From Heloderma charlesbogerti (taxonomy: Eukaryota; Chordata; Lepidosauria; Squamata; Helodermatidae), in contig JANEZZ010000806.1 of NCBI GenBank assembly GCA_026122225.1, positions 62,001-126,000 of the forward strand: a DNA stretch of 64,000 nt, given 5' to 3'. The notes below the pieces were generated by a model that worked only from the letters and a program-made list of their open reading frames with translations, ran no database searches and was not told where the DNA came from. The position numbers and the translations under genes were made by a program. This document shows, one piece after another, positions 44,980-54,765 of the stretch (the stretch's first letter is position 1; each line of letters starts with the position of its first letter).

Positions 44980-45439
44980 TCCATTTAATGACTAAAAACA
45001 AAGCCTATTTTGTATTTCCGTGAAACAAAGTAAAATGAGCCAGCAGAAGTTATATCACATACACACATCTATTTACTCTGGATTAATTCATCCTGGGTAA
45101 TTAGCATTCCCTGTTCATACTCACAATTATTAACATGGATTAAATTCTCCCCTTCACCCAGAAGTGTGTGTAAGAATCTACTTAAACCATGCTGGTTGTG
45201 TGTACAAATATATGTCTAAAATATGTTAAGGGAGTAGCTAATTCATATTATGAAATCTTCAGTATGCACCTTTATTCTGGGTATAGTAATTACAAAAAGG
45301 TACGAAAATCAAACATGAAAAACATTCTGTGTTCAGTATATCTGTTATTTAATTAATGGCTTGATCATTCATTGCCATCTCCATCTTTATTTAGGTGCCA
45401 GCCAAAGGCACTTATGTAGTCCCAGAGCAGTGACTGAGC
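44101..45439. other. No repeats or genes recognised; one CT microsatellite
   Basis: (CT)n at 44940-44976. The stretch 45050-45180 (GATTAATTCATCC, GGTAATTAGCATTCC, TAACATGGATTAAATTC) has several homeodomain-type TAAT sites and could be conserved non-coding DNA. Confidence 0.3.
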
Positions 45440-45447
45440 CTATACAG

Positions 45448-45781
45448 CAGGGGTGCAGAACTTCAGGCCTGGGGGCCAGATCCAGCTCTTCTGGGTTCCC
45501 AGTCTGGCCCTCAGGTGGCCCCAGATGGCCATGCCCCCTTTCCCTGGCTCCCCTTTCCCTCAGCCACCAATTGTGTGGTAGTTTCTCGGCTTTTGTACTG
45601 TCACCCCCCCCAATTCTAAAAAGTTGAAATGACTCTCCTAAGTCTGGTATTTTTTGTATTTTGGTCTTGCCCCTTTGCCTTTGGCCTCACTCACCACTAG
45701 AATGAGCGAGGCCATTTCACCCCTGAAAGCTTCTCCAAAATGGAATTAGGCCCTTGTGCTGAAAGAGGTTCTGAATCCCTG
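45448..45781 (+). mobile_element. hAT (Charlie-type) element, family H, perfect target repeats
   Basis: CAGGGGTGCAGAACTTCAGG to GAGGTTCTGAATCCCTG, with inverted tips. The 8 bases CTATACAG stand on both sides (45440-45447 and 45782-45789) without mismatch. This is the reference copy for the family in this window. 334 bp, no coding frame. Confidence 0.85.
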
Positions 45782-45879
45782 CTATACAGTGTATTGACAG
45801 TGGTGCAATGAGGTAATATTAGACTCTGGGTTTAATGGTCTTCTAGGGTGCAGTGTGATTTCAGTTACTTCAAAATGTG

Positions 45880-45932
45880 GGTGACCAGCCAGATGGGCGA
45901 GTAATAAATTTAATAAATAAAATAAAATAAAG
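45880..45932 (+). mobile_element. L2 LINE, minimal 3' end
   Basis: GGGTGACCAGCCAGATGGGC followed by GAGTAATAAATTTAATAAAT and AAATA repeats. Only about 50 bp of the element was inserted. Confidence 0.7.
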
Positions 45933-45935
45933 CCT

Positions 45936-46689
45936 GCTGAGCAGGGCCCTGGGCCTGTGCCCCAAAGTCCTGCCCAGACGGCACGGCTCCCTGTTGAACC
46001 CCTCCCTGTGGTGGGGATCTGTTCCCTCTCCAGATGTCTAGAATATTTCCCAGAGGACCTCTTGACTAAAAGTTCTCCTCTGAAGCCCTGTGGTGGGCGG
46101 GGGAGGGGAGCTGTGGGAGGAGCATTTTCAAGTGAGCAGAGGAAAGGTTATGCACCTCTCCCTGCCCACCCCTTTGCTTTTCTACTCTCAGCCCCCTTTC
46201 CCGAAGCAGCTTTGGGCGCATGTGGTAACAAGGGGGCCAAGCAACCACTGGATGTGTTCGCATGTAACATGGAGTTTAGGCCTAACTCTGCTGTGGAAAA
46301 GGAAAAATATTAGAGGAGCCACAGAAAAACCCTTAACAGCAGTTGGCATTACCAGGCACTGTTATTGCCTTTTTCTGTTACGAGGCTTGCTTGAGGAACA
46401 GAGGTACTCAGCAGATTAAAGCTTCCCTACAGCTATATCAGAGAGAGCCCTTTGTGCCTTAATGACACATCCCTTCAATTTCCTTCAAAGACCTGCCACC
46501 GCCGGTGCTGGTTTTTGCAGAATTAATGCTATAGTACACCTCTCCCTCTCCCTCCCTCCCTCTCTCTCTTTCTCTGTTAATGAAATCCAAGCTGTAGCAG
46601 TGAAGTTACACAGTCTCCTCTCCCTCCCCCTCCATCCCCTCCCCCCACTGCCACCCATCTTTGGTTTTCATCCGCTGCTTTCTTAATGC
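45936..46689. other. No recognisable gene
   Basis: GC-rich and pyrimidine-rich DNA (CTCCCT runs at 46535-46570 and 46615-46650). The open frames here (118 and 109 codons) overlap in different frames and show no domain. Confidence 0.35.
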
Positions 46690-46915
46690 GACCTTGAGAA
46701 AAACGATGACTAAGACAAACAGTGCATGCTCATTATACCACAATCTTCCTCACTTGCTTTCACATCCTCATAACTATGTCCTAATAACTAGGCACTGGAA
46801 CAAGCTGATGAAAGGAGCCCTGATCTAATTACCAAGTATTGAACAAGTGGCCTAACTTTTAATGTCAATTGACTCTGCAACAGCAGCAATTCATCTTTTA
46901 AAGAGAAATTTCCAT
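46690..46915. promoter_or_regulatory. Candidate conserved non-coding element
   Basis: Repeat-free by eye, with GATCTAATTACCAAGTATTG, AACTTTTAATGTCAATTGAC and other TAAT/CAAT sites, as is common in vertebrate developmental enhancers. Followed by (ATT)n at 46919-46949. This rests on composition alone. Confidence 0.25.
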
Positions 46916-46918
46916 CAA

Positions 46919-46949
<31 letters not shown>
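46919..46949. repeat. (ATT)n microsatellite
   Basis: Ten perfect trinucleotide units. Confidence 0.95.
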
Positions 46950-47177
46950 GGTTGTGAGTATGATCATTTAGGCCTGCCAGGTATTCCACTTCAAACGTCA
47001 ATTGTGCTTTTGGCAGTTCTTATCACCATAAGTGTATTTATCAACGTGGGCCTTTTGAACATGATTTTGGCTCATTTCTTTACCATTTGCTGCACAGTGC
47101 CCACACATATGCCAACATTTCTTTGTCGACTAAGAAATTCAAGTGGCAAACGCAAGACGTGTAATATACAAATTGGG

Positions 47178-47405
47178 GAGGTGCCATAGCTCAGTGGCAG
47201 AGTCAGTGGATGCACAGCCCCACTGAAATCAGAGCCACCAGCCTCCACTGGCTAGAGCACTGGTTGTGCATGGAGAAGGCCCCAGTGTCAATCCCTAGCA
47301 TCTCCAGTTAAAAGAATCTGAGGTAGAGGGTGATATGAAAGACCCTTGTCTGAGATCTCAGAGAACCAGTCAAAGCAGACAATACTGAGCTGAATGGAAC
47401 CAACA
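47178..47405 (+). mobile_element. tRNA-derived SINE (Sauria-type) with a MITE fragment in its head
   Basis: GTGCCATAGCTCAGTGGCAG (A box) and later GTGTCAATCCCTAGCATCTC (B-box region), GAGGTAGAGGGTGATATGAA, then ACAATACTGAGCTGAATGG. Between A and B boxes, at about 47213-47245, GCACAGCCCCACTGAAATCA and GAGCCACC match one end of a family G MITE. Confidence 0.7.
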
Positions 47406-47410
47406 GCATA

Positions 47411-47562
47411 AAGAGGTGGTGGGCTCTCTGTCGTTGGAGGTCTTCAAGCAAAGACTGGACAGCCGTCTGTCAGGGATGCTTTAAACTGGATTCCTGCACT
47501 GAGCAGGAAGCTGGATTCAATGGCCCCAATGGGCCCTTCCAACACTCTGATTCTATGAATGG
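47411..47562 (+). mobile_element. CR1 LINE, 3' end
   Basis: GTTGGAGGTCTTCAAGCAAA, GGACAGCCGTCTGTCAGGGA, GAAGCTGGATTCAATGGCC and CTTCCAACACTCTGATTCTA, tail ATTCTATG. 5'-truncated. Confidence 0.8.
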
Positions 47563-48075
47563 CACAAATATTCTGACCTGCTATACAGCAGCTACTTACG
47601 TTCGTATGAATTGAAGCCAGCGGAAAGAGGCCTTCCTGTCTCTCCCGCTAAGCAGTGGGATAGCTAGCTGCTACTGGTGTCAGTGAGGAAAGGCGCCAGA
47701 ATGCCAGTTGGCCCTGGCAAGTCAATGGAAGAGGCCTCACTGTCGTCCCCTCTCTTGTTACAGCTACAGGATAGCCTGCTATTGCTGGAACCTCTCACAA
47801 GAACCTCCCACAAGGAAGCACCCATAGAAATGGTGGGAGTGGCATTTTCCTAATGCTACTCAAAGCACAATGCTTTGTCCCTGGAAAAAATGAGATGTTG
47901 GTGGTGGTGAATGCCTCCCTTGAGGAGGGAGTGATGCCATCAGCTCTCAAGGAGGCAGTGATAAGACTGCTTTTAAAAAGCCCTCCTTGGATCCCCAAGT
48001 TCTGAACAACTTTCACCCAGTTTCGAATCTGCCATTTTGGGGCAAGGTGATTGAGCAGGTGGTGGCGATGCAGAC

Positions 48076-49263
48076 TTGCAGTTGAAGGCACACTTGGAAG
48101 AAGCCGATTATCTAGATCCATTTCAATCGGGCTTCAGGCCTGGGCATGGGACAGAAACGGCCTTGGTCACCTTGGTGGATGATATGAGAAGGGCTCTGGA
48201 TAGGGGCACATGCTCCTTCCTTGTTCTCCTCGACCTCTCAGTGGCTTTTGATACTGTTGACGGTATCCTCCTGGACTGCTTGAAGGGGTTGGGCATTGGA
48301 GACACCGTATTATGGTGGTTCTGGTCCTTCTTCTCCGGCAGGTACCCGATGGTAGCACTGGGAGAGGAGGTTTTGGACCTATGGCTGCACACTTGTGTGG
48401 GGCCACAGGGTTCCATCCTCTCCCCGATGCTATTTAACATCTATGTGAAGCCGCTGGGGGCTATCATCAGGAGGTTTGGGGTGCGGTGTCATCAGTATGC
48501 AGATGACACGCAACTCTACCTCTCGTTTAAATCTTCACCAAGGTTGGCTGTAGAACCCTGTCCAAATGTCTGGATGGGGAGGAATAAGCTGAAGCTGAAT
48601 CCTGACAAAACCAAGGTACTTTTAGTGGGAGACAAGAGGAGGTTGGGGGAAGTTGACCTGGTGTTGAATGGGGTATGGCTACTCTTGAAAGACCAGGTCC
48701 ACAGCCTGGGGGTCATTTTAGACTCCCAGCTGTCTATGGAGGCTCAGGTGTCAGCTGTGAGCCGGACAGTGCTGTATCAACTCCATCTGATACGGCGGCT
48801 GCGCCCCTTCCTTCCCGACCATCTGCTCCCATTGGTAGTACATGCCCTGGTCTCCTCTCGTCTAGACTACTGTAATGCACACTACGTGGAGTTACCCTTG
48901 AAGGCAGTTCGGAAGCTGCAGCTGGTACAGAACACAGCGGCTCGCCTGATTAAAGGCTGCCACCAGCGAGATCACATCACTCCAGTGCTGAAGGAGTTGT
49001 ACTGGCTACCAGTTGTTTTCCGGGCCAAATTCAATGTGTTGGTTTTGACCTTTAAAACCCTACATGGTTCCGGCCCAGCCTGTCTTAAGGAGCGCCTCCA
49101 GCAACACCAGACAGGCCACTCAAGAAGATCAGCCTCGGATGGCCTTCTCTCTGTCCCATCAGCCAGGACAGCTAGGCTGGTGAGGACGAGGGAGAGGGTC
49201 TTCTCTGTGGTGGCCTCCAACTCCCTCCCTAGGGAACTCTGCCATGCCCCCTCTTTAATGTAG
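48076..49263 (+). pseudogene. L2 reverse transcriptase, 395-codon frame
   Basis: Box A (LLDLSVAFDTVD), box B region changed to VGPQGSILSPMLF (normally GVPQGS), intact catalytic YADDTQLYLS, box D (NKLKLNPDKTKVLLVG). Upstream it also keeps DPFQSGFRPGHGTETALVTL, which the 36.7-kb copy lacks. In-frame deletions remove about ten residues before WMGRNK and others near the end, and AFDTVDG lacks one residue. The frame ends at element C. The altered box B and the disruption indicate an inactive copy. Confidence 0.85.
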
Positions 49264-49796
49264 GGATGTACGGATTCCCCACCATCTGTTCTGGTGGGGA
49301 ATCTGTGTGTGGGGAGGAGGTGATCCATTCCTCCCCCCCGGAATCCTCCAGAGCAGTTCCGCTCCGCTCGGATTCCGGGGGGGGGGGGGGACTGGCTTCG
49401 CCTCCTCCCTATCCCTGCTGATTGCCTTTACAAAAATGTCTTTTTTAATCGCATGTGCCCATAGACATATACGCAAAATAAAGCGGTGAATCTTGCGTAT
49501 AAGCCTATGGACACATAGACTTATATGCAAGATTCATGACTCTATTTGCGTATAAGTCTATGGGCACATCCCCCCCCCCCGATTGTCTTTTTTTTTTTTT
49601 AAGACACTTTTTGTAAAGGCAATCAGCAGGGACAGGGAGGAGGCAGCTCTGGCTGGAAGAAGCAGCGGAGTGCCGTTCCACCTCCAGTCCTCCTGGAGCA
49701 GAGGTAAGTGGTCCCGATCCTCTGCGGATTCCTGAGGCCAGATTCCAAAGAATCCAGCCTCATTTGAATCCGCAGCGGATTTCTCTGACATCCCTA
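49261..49796. mobile_element. hAT (Ac-type) foldback element C
   Basis: Tips TAGGGATGTACGG and CTCTGACATCCCTA; flanks CTTTAATG (49253-49260) and ATTTAATG (49797-49804), 7 of 8 identical. The uninterrupted L2 sequence CTTTAATGAGCTTC at 37841 confirms the empty site. Inside is a long inverted repeat: CTGCTGATTGCCTTTACAAA on the left pairs with TTTGTAAAGGCAATCAGCAG on the right, and CATAGACATATACGCAAA with TTTGCGTATAAGTCTATG. 536 bp, no transposase. Confidence 0.85.
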
Positions 49797-50638
49797 ATTT
49801 AATGAGCTTCTGCCACGCATTAAAAACGTGGTTGTTCAGGCAGGCATTTGGGGTGGGTTAGTGTATTTTTAGAAATATGATGTTTTAATGTAGTATTTTA
49901 TTGTTTTAAAACTGCTGTATTGCTGTACATCGCTCAGAGTGGCTGGGTGACTGGCCAGATGTGCGATGAAGAAATTTAATAAATAAATAAATAAATAAAA
50001 TGTTTCTGCTGTATCTGTGGTTGGTAAAACTTAGGGCTGTGCACTACTTCGTTATGAAGCCCAAATAATGAGGTGAAGCGGGCAGATCCTGAGCAGCCTC
50101 ATGATATGAAGCGGATCAGAGTAGAACCAAGGTGCCCTGAGGCAAAGCACCTCCTCCACCTTGTATATTAGGAGTGCTACTTAATGCCTGGGCAGTCCAG
50201 ACAGGCTGTCTCGAAAATGTATCAACCTCTGAAAGCTCACGCGGAGGGGCAGAAGGAGGAGGGAGGGGGAAGGCGAGTGACACGGGAGGCAGGGGGAGGC
50301 GGGAAGGCGAGCACAGGAGGAGGAGGGAGTGTGCTTTGGCAAATAGGAGCTCTTGGCCAGAGCCAATGCCAGCAGTCTCCAATTAGAGGGAGTGGTGGAG
50401 GAGGGCGGTATATATTTCAGAGAAGGCTGTGTTCGGTTATTGCGTTAGCTGTGTCTTTGCAAAACAGAAATTAAAGAAGGGGTTTTATCTTTATCGTTTG
50501 CTTGCTCTTGGCTCTTATCGTCTCCACTGCCTTCCTGTATTTCTTGAACTCAGCCTGCCTTCCATAAAAGAACATGAAATATTAAACAAGAAATGAAAGA
50601 AACCCATTATTTGCTTAGGTAGTTCTGCTTTTCTTTTG

Positions 50639-50642
<4 letters not shown>

Positions 50643-50672
<30 letters not shown>
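50643..50672. repeat. (GT)n microsatellite
   Basis: About 15 GT units, then GCAT repeats to 50684. Confidence 0.95.
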
Positions 50673-50673
<1 letters not shown>

Positions 50674-51013
50674 ATGCATGCATGAGTGCTAGGTTGTTGT
50701 TCCACCAATGCTACATGTCCCAATTTCAGGACAGTTTAGGTGGAAAACATCAAATTTCACCTGCAACTAGCACAAAACCCAGTGGGCCAAACTGTCTGAA
50801 AATTTGCAGTTGGAGTCCCCTCCAGGGGGGCTAGGGGTTCCCCAAATCTCAGATCTCTGTTATAAAAACTGAAAAAGATATGACCATTTGTGGGTTTTGA
50901 CCATGCAAGTCAATGGGAAAATGCCAAAAACAGGTGATCTGGATATCCGAATCTTGCTTCAGATTTGGATCTGAGTCAAAGTGGAGGGGGTCAGAATCAG
51001 TCTGGGGTGGACA

Positions 51014-52286
51014 TAGGGATGGCCGTGAATTTCTCCACGAATCTCGGGGAGGCCGAATGCCAATGCATTCGGCCCCCCGAAATTGTTGGTGAAATTCTCC
51101 GCCCCCTGCCCCCCCCCCCCGGGATGGGACTTACCTCCTGCGAATGTCCCGCTCGGCGGTGGGTCCTGGCGGCGTTTTGGCGGCGTTTCATCGGGGGCGG
51201 CGACGGACAGTCTTCCGACAGGCAGCCGCCGCCGCCATTACAAAATAAAGTAAAAAAAAAAAACACAAACACCCATGATAGGCTACGCAACGATTAACGT
51301 AGCCTATCACGGCTAGATTTCCAAAGTCAGCCATAATAGGCTACGTTAATCGTTCCGTAGCCTATCACGGGTGACTTTGAGGGAAAAAAAAAAGTGTGTA
51401 TGCAAATGGCGGCGCCCATGGGCGCCGCCATTTGCGTTCCTTATTTGGGCCCGGGTAGTCTACGTAAAGATTTACGTAGACTACGGCGAAAATAAGGGCA
51501 ACGCTAGAAAATAAGGGCAATGCTCTAAAATAAGGGCAACGCAGGGAATTCCGCGATGGATCTCGGTGAAATCCGTTGCGGAACAAAGCCCCCGCTCCCC
51601 CACCCCACGAAAGGCGTGTGGGACGAAGTCCCCACCGCCCCACTCCACGAAAGGCGTGCAAAACGGAGCACTTACCTGCTCCCGTCCGTGCTGCTTTGCG
51701 AATGGCAGCCATACTGCGGCCGCCATTCGCTTCCTCCTCTTCATAGCCGTGATAGGTTACGTAAATACTTACGTAGCCTATCAGGGCTAAAGCAGGGATG
51801 CCATTTGCGTCCCTGCAGAAGCCATGATAGGCTACGTAAGTATTTACATAGCCTATCACGGCAGGAAGGGGGAAAACCCAGCGTACGGAAATGGCGGCTA
51901 CCCCCTTTTGCGTACGCTGGTTTTTTTTCACCACTGCCGTGATAGGCTACGTAAGTATTTACATAGCCTATCACAGCAGGGGGGAAAAAACCCCAGTGTA
52001 CGCAAATGGCAGCGGCTACTGCCATTTGCGTATGCTGGGGTTTTTCCCCCTGCCGTGATAGGCTACGTAAATATTTACATAGCCTATCATGGCTCAATAA
52101 AGGGACACAAATGGCGGCGGCTACGACAGCTGCCATTTGCGTCCCTGCAGGGCTGCCCAGCCGCCGGATGTCTGGCTGCAGGCGGCCAGAGCCAGCTGGG
52201 CAGGATTGCAGGGGGAGGGACAGAGCACCTCCCACCCACCATGGATTGCCCGATGCGGAGCCAGGTAGGTGTTTCGAACATCCCTA
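51014..52286. mobile_element. hAT foldback element B1, probably two fused copies
   Basis: Left tip TAGGGATGGCCGTGAATTTC, right tip GTTTCGAACATCCCTA. The flanks GGTGGACA and GTCACTAA do not match. At 51546-51581 an internal stretch (GGAATTCCGCGATGGATCTC) is the start of a second B element, minus its first dozen bases. The most economical reading is a fusion of two B copies with loss of the middle tips. It carries seven palindromic modules (see the array feature) and CpG-rich, C-run-rich ends. Confidence 0.7.
51275..52093. repeat. Array of self-complementary modules in B1
   Basis: Seven hairpin modules of about 30-42 bp lie at 51275-51312, 51330-51371, 51455-51488, 51746-51789, 51821-51862, 51935-51978 and 52052-52093. 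Six are GATAGGCTACGTAAA followed closely by its reverse complement; 51455-51488 is a variant with TAGTCTACG arms. Between them lie other hairpins such as CGCAAATGGCAGC / GCTGCCATTTGCG and CAAATGGCGGCGCC / GGCGCCGCCATTTG. No CRISPR-like unique spacers: the spacers are themselves palindromic. No protein is encoded. Confidence 0.9.
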
Positions 52287-52338
52287 GTCACTAAGGAGTA
52301 TCTGAAACAACATCAGAAGCAGAGTGGGGTGTCTGTGC

Positions 52339-53274
52339 TAGGGATGTACGAAAGTCACTTACCTTTAACAAAATTTGATTCGCGGTGGGGGGGAGGCACT
52401 CCGTCCCTCCCCCCGAAATTCTGGCCCGGGGAGGAGGCGCTCCATCCCTCCCCCCCGAAATTCTGGCCGGTGGGGGAGGCGCTCCGCCTCTCCCCCCCCG
52501 AAATTCTGGCCGGGAGGGGAGGCGCTCCTTCCCTCCACCCCCGAATCCTGGCCGGCCGGGCCCGCAAATGGTGGCGGCCGTAGCCGCCGCTGTTTGCGTC
52601 CCTGCAGTCAGCCGTGATAGGCTACGTAAATGTTTATGTAGCCTATCACGGCTGAGTAAAAAAAAAAAAAGCGCGTACACAAATGGCGGCGCCCATGGGC
52701 GCCGCCATTTGCATTCCTTATTTTGGCACGTCTAGTCTATGTAAACATTTACGTAGACTATGGCGAAAATAAGGGGAACGCAAATAGTGTAGACGCTACG
52801 CTATTTGCGTTCCCCTTATTTTCGCCGTAGTCTACATAAATGTTTACGTAGACTAGACGTGCCAAATAAGGAACACAAATGGCGGCGCCCATGGGCGCCG
52901 CCATTTGCGTATGCGCGGTTTTGGTTTTTTACTCAGCCGTGATAGGCTACGTAAACATTTATGTAGCCTATCACGGTATTTTTAAAAAATCTAGCCATGA
53001 TAGGCTACGTAAATCTTTACGTAGCCTATCACGTTTTGTTGTTGTTGTTGTTTTACTGGAAATGGCAGCGGTGGCAGCCGGTCGGAAGACCGGCTGCCAC
53101 CACCGCTGCCACCTAACCGCTGCCGGAGCTGCCGCTGCCAGGAGGATTTGCCCAAGGTAAGTCCCGTCCCGGGGGGGGCAGGGGGGCAGACCGTTTCACC
53201 ACCAATTTCGGGGGGCTGAATGCGCTGGCATTCATCCTCCCCAAGATTCGTGGTGAAATTCTCTGACATCCCTA
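52339..53274. mobile_element. hAT foldback element B2 (936 bp)
   Basis: Tips TAGGGATGTACGAAAGTCAC and TTCTCTGACATCCCTA. Flanks GTCTGTGC (52331-52338) and GTCCGTGC (53275-53282), 7 of 8 identical. It landed inside the right tip of A2, nine bases from A2's end. The left subterminal region has four tandem units of about 50-60 bp (GAAATTCTGGCC, then a gap, then GGGGAGGCGCTCC). Then come five palindromic modules and the large inverted repeat. Confidence 0.85.
52612..52976. repeat. Large hierarchical inverted repeat in B2
   Basis: Two arms of about 183 bp meet near 52794, at AACGCAAATAG / CTATTTGCGTT. Each arm contains, from outside in, a GATAGGCTACGTAAA module (52612-52652 and 52936-52976), a GGCGCCCATGGGCGCC hairpin, and a TAGTCTACGTAAA-type module (52732-52761 and 52825-52855). 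Thus small palindromes sit inside a large palindrome. Confidence 0.9.
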
Positions 53275-53435
53275 GTCCGTGCACAGCCCTAGTAGGAAAT
53301 GGCTGTTCAAGTGCCAGGGAGCACCAACTGGATATTTTTCATAAAACAATTAGAGGTAATCCATTTCCCTTCCCCCTTATGTTATGCACATTTTGTTTTA
53401 GCCTTTAAAAACTTCCCTTAGGTGGCAACCTTCCC

Positions 53436-53555
53436 CCGCCTAGCACCTTCGAAAAGACTACAACTCCCACCATCCCTAACAAGCCTGGCCAGTGGCTAAG
53501 GATGATGGGAATTGACATCGAACCCATCTGCATGGCACCAGGTTCAGGAAGGGTA
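53436..53555. mobile_element. Foldback MITE, family M, diverged
   Basis: ACTACAACTCCCACCATCCC pairs with GGATGATGGGAATTGACAT, ending GGCACCAGGTTCAGGAAG. Confidence 0.6.
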
Positions 53556-53909
53556 CCAGAGAGTGCACAGTCTGCTCTTGCAATAGGCTGATGCCGCTAT
53601 CTGGACGTGTTCTTTTCCTCTCTCAAAGGTGGGACGTGTCTATGACTTTTACCCCCTTGCTTGTGCTGTACCTTCTTAACTTCTACTTGAGGCAACATCT
53701 GCTACAACTGAGAACCCTTTTCTAAGCCTCTGTGCTGCGGGGGGGGGGCGGTGGATTTTTGTTCCAATCATTGTTGAGGAATGTAGAGATAAGCCTCCAC
53801 TCCCCATGTGCTGAGTTCCCAGTAAGGATTGGGGGAGCCCATGCCAATAATTAATTAAAGAAAAAAAATGATGGCTACATGCTACACATTTAGCAGAATG
53901 TGTAGTTTG

Positions 53910-54366
53910 GTCCTGACTTGGTTTGTACATAATGACAAACCATGGTTTAATTAACCATGGTTTGTTGAATTGTGCATTGTTGTTAGGTGCAAACCCGGAA
54001 CCATAGGTTAACTATAGAGAACCCATGGTTTGTTGTTTGGTTGTGAACTGTGGGTTGGTTAAACCATGGGTTGTCATTATGTGCAAACCCAGCATTGTGG
54101 GTTGTTCATGGGTTGTTTCACCAGGCTACTGAGGCAGTGGGTAAGAGTGGGGGGGGGGAAATCCAGCCTCTTTACATGCCAATATTGCAGTGCCGCAAAG
54201 GCAGTTGGGATATAACAAGGGAGCAGGTGAAGGGGGAGGGAAACGAACAACCCAGGAACAGAGAAAACCAGCCATGGTTTGTTCAATCATCTGCCAGACA
54301 AACCTTGGGTAGGACAACAAACTCAAATAAACCATGGGTTAGTGATACATGTGACCCAGGTCAGTG
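53910..54366. mobile_element. Foldback repeat, family N
   Basis: Many copies of ACCATGGTTT and AACCATGGGTT in both orientations. CTTGGTTTGTACATAATGAC near 53917 pairs with GTCATTATGTGCAAACCCAG near 54074-54093. The right part up to 54362 ends GATACATGTGACCCAGG. Related to 28934-29287. Confidence 0.5.
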
Positions 54367-54757
54367 AAAGACTGCACTTGACTAAGGACAGGATTTTAAT
54401 CTTAGAAACAATCATTTCTAAGGGGGTTGTTTTACATAATCACATTGATTCCAATCCAAGCCTATCCTTGTGCACTGGTTGGGCTGTGCACATATAGTGG
54501 TGTATCTAGGTAATTTTAGACTCTGGACCTAATGGTCTTATAGGGAGGCCCCTTTAGACAACCATGTCTAATAAGTATTATTTCAGTCGTGAAACACAAT
54601 CGTGAAAAACACATAAATAACATTTCTCTTCCCCTCCCCCACCACCATTCCATGCTTTACAACTTACATCTTAAACTCACTTAAATCATAGCAGTATCAC
54701 GACAACAGGAATAGAATGGAATTAGTTTCTGCTGTGATGCTAAACACATTGATTTGA
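54367..54757. other. No recognisable gene
   Basis: Nothing identified. Confidence 0.35.
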
Positions 54758-54765
54758 GAATAAGC

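Larger units (their letters stand above)
47820..50000 (+). mobile_element. L2-like LINE, longest copy, split by a hAT element
   Basis: The homology begins upstream of the reverse transcriptase (about 47820-48070, with AAGGAGGCAGTGATAAGACT and TTTCACCCAGTTTCGAATCT). It runs through the enzyme to 49260, is interrupted by element C (49261-49796), then resumes with ATTTAATGAGCTTCTGCC and ends with GGCTGGGTGACTGGCCAGAT and an (AAAT)n tail at about 50000. The exact 5' end is uncertain. Confidence 0.85.
50032..53291. mobile_element. hAT-like element A2, host of B1 and B2
   Basis: Left tip TAGGGCTGTGCACTACTTCG, right tip GTGCACAGCCCTA, same ends as A1. Its own sequence lies at 50032-51013, 52287-52338 and 53275-53291; the rest is inserted elements. 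Flanks GTAAAACT and GTAGGAAA agree at only 4 of 8 positions, so the outer duplication is poorly preserved. Contains a (GT)n run at 50643-50672. It starts directly after the L2 tail. Confidence 0.6.

Noticed and set aside
51365..52235. Open frames of 128-189 codons across the hairpin arrays
   Set aside because: They arise because the modules are read in several frames on both strands, giving the same repeated peptides (for example IGYVNTYVAYHG and RDRLRKYLRSLS). No domain, no consistent strand.
52339..52560. CpG- and GC-rich stretch as a CpG-island promoter
   Set aside because: The GC-rich sequence belongs to the subterminal tandem units of B2 and recurs in B1 and B3; there is no associated gene.
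51275..53033. Regularly spaced palindromic repeats resembling a CRISPR array
   Set aside because: The context is a vertebrate genome, the spacers are themselves palindromic and repeated rather than unique, and the array lies within a transposon bounded by TAGGG tips.
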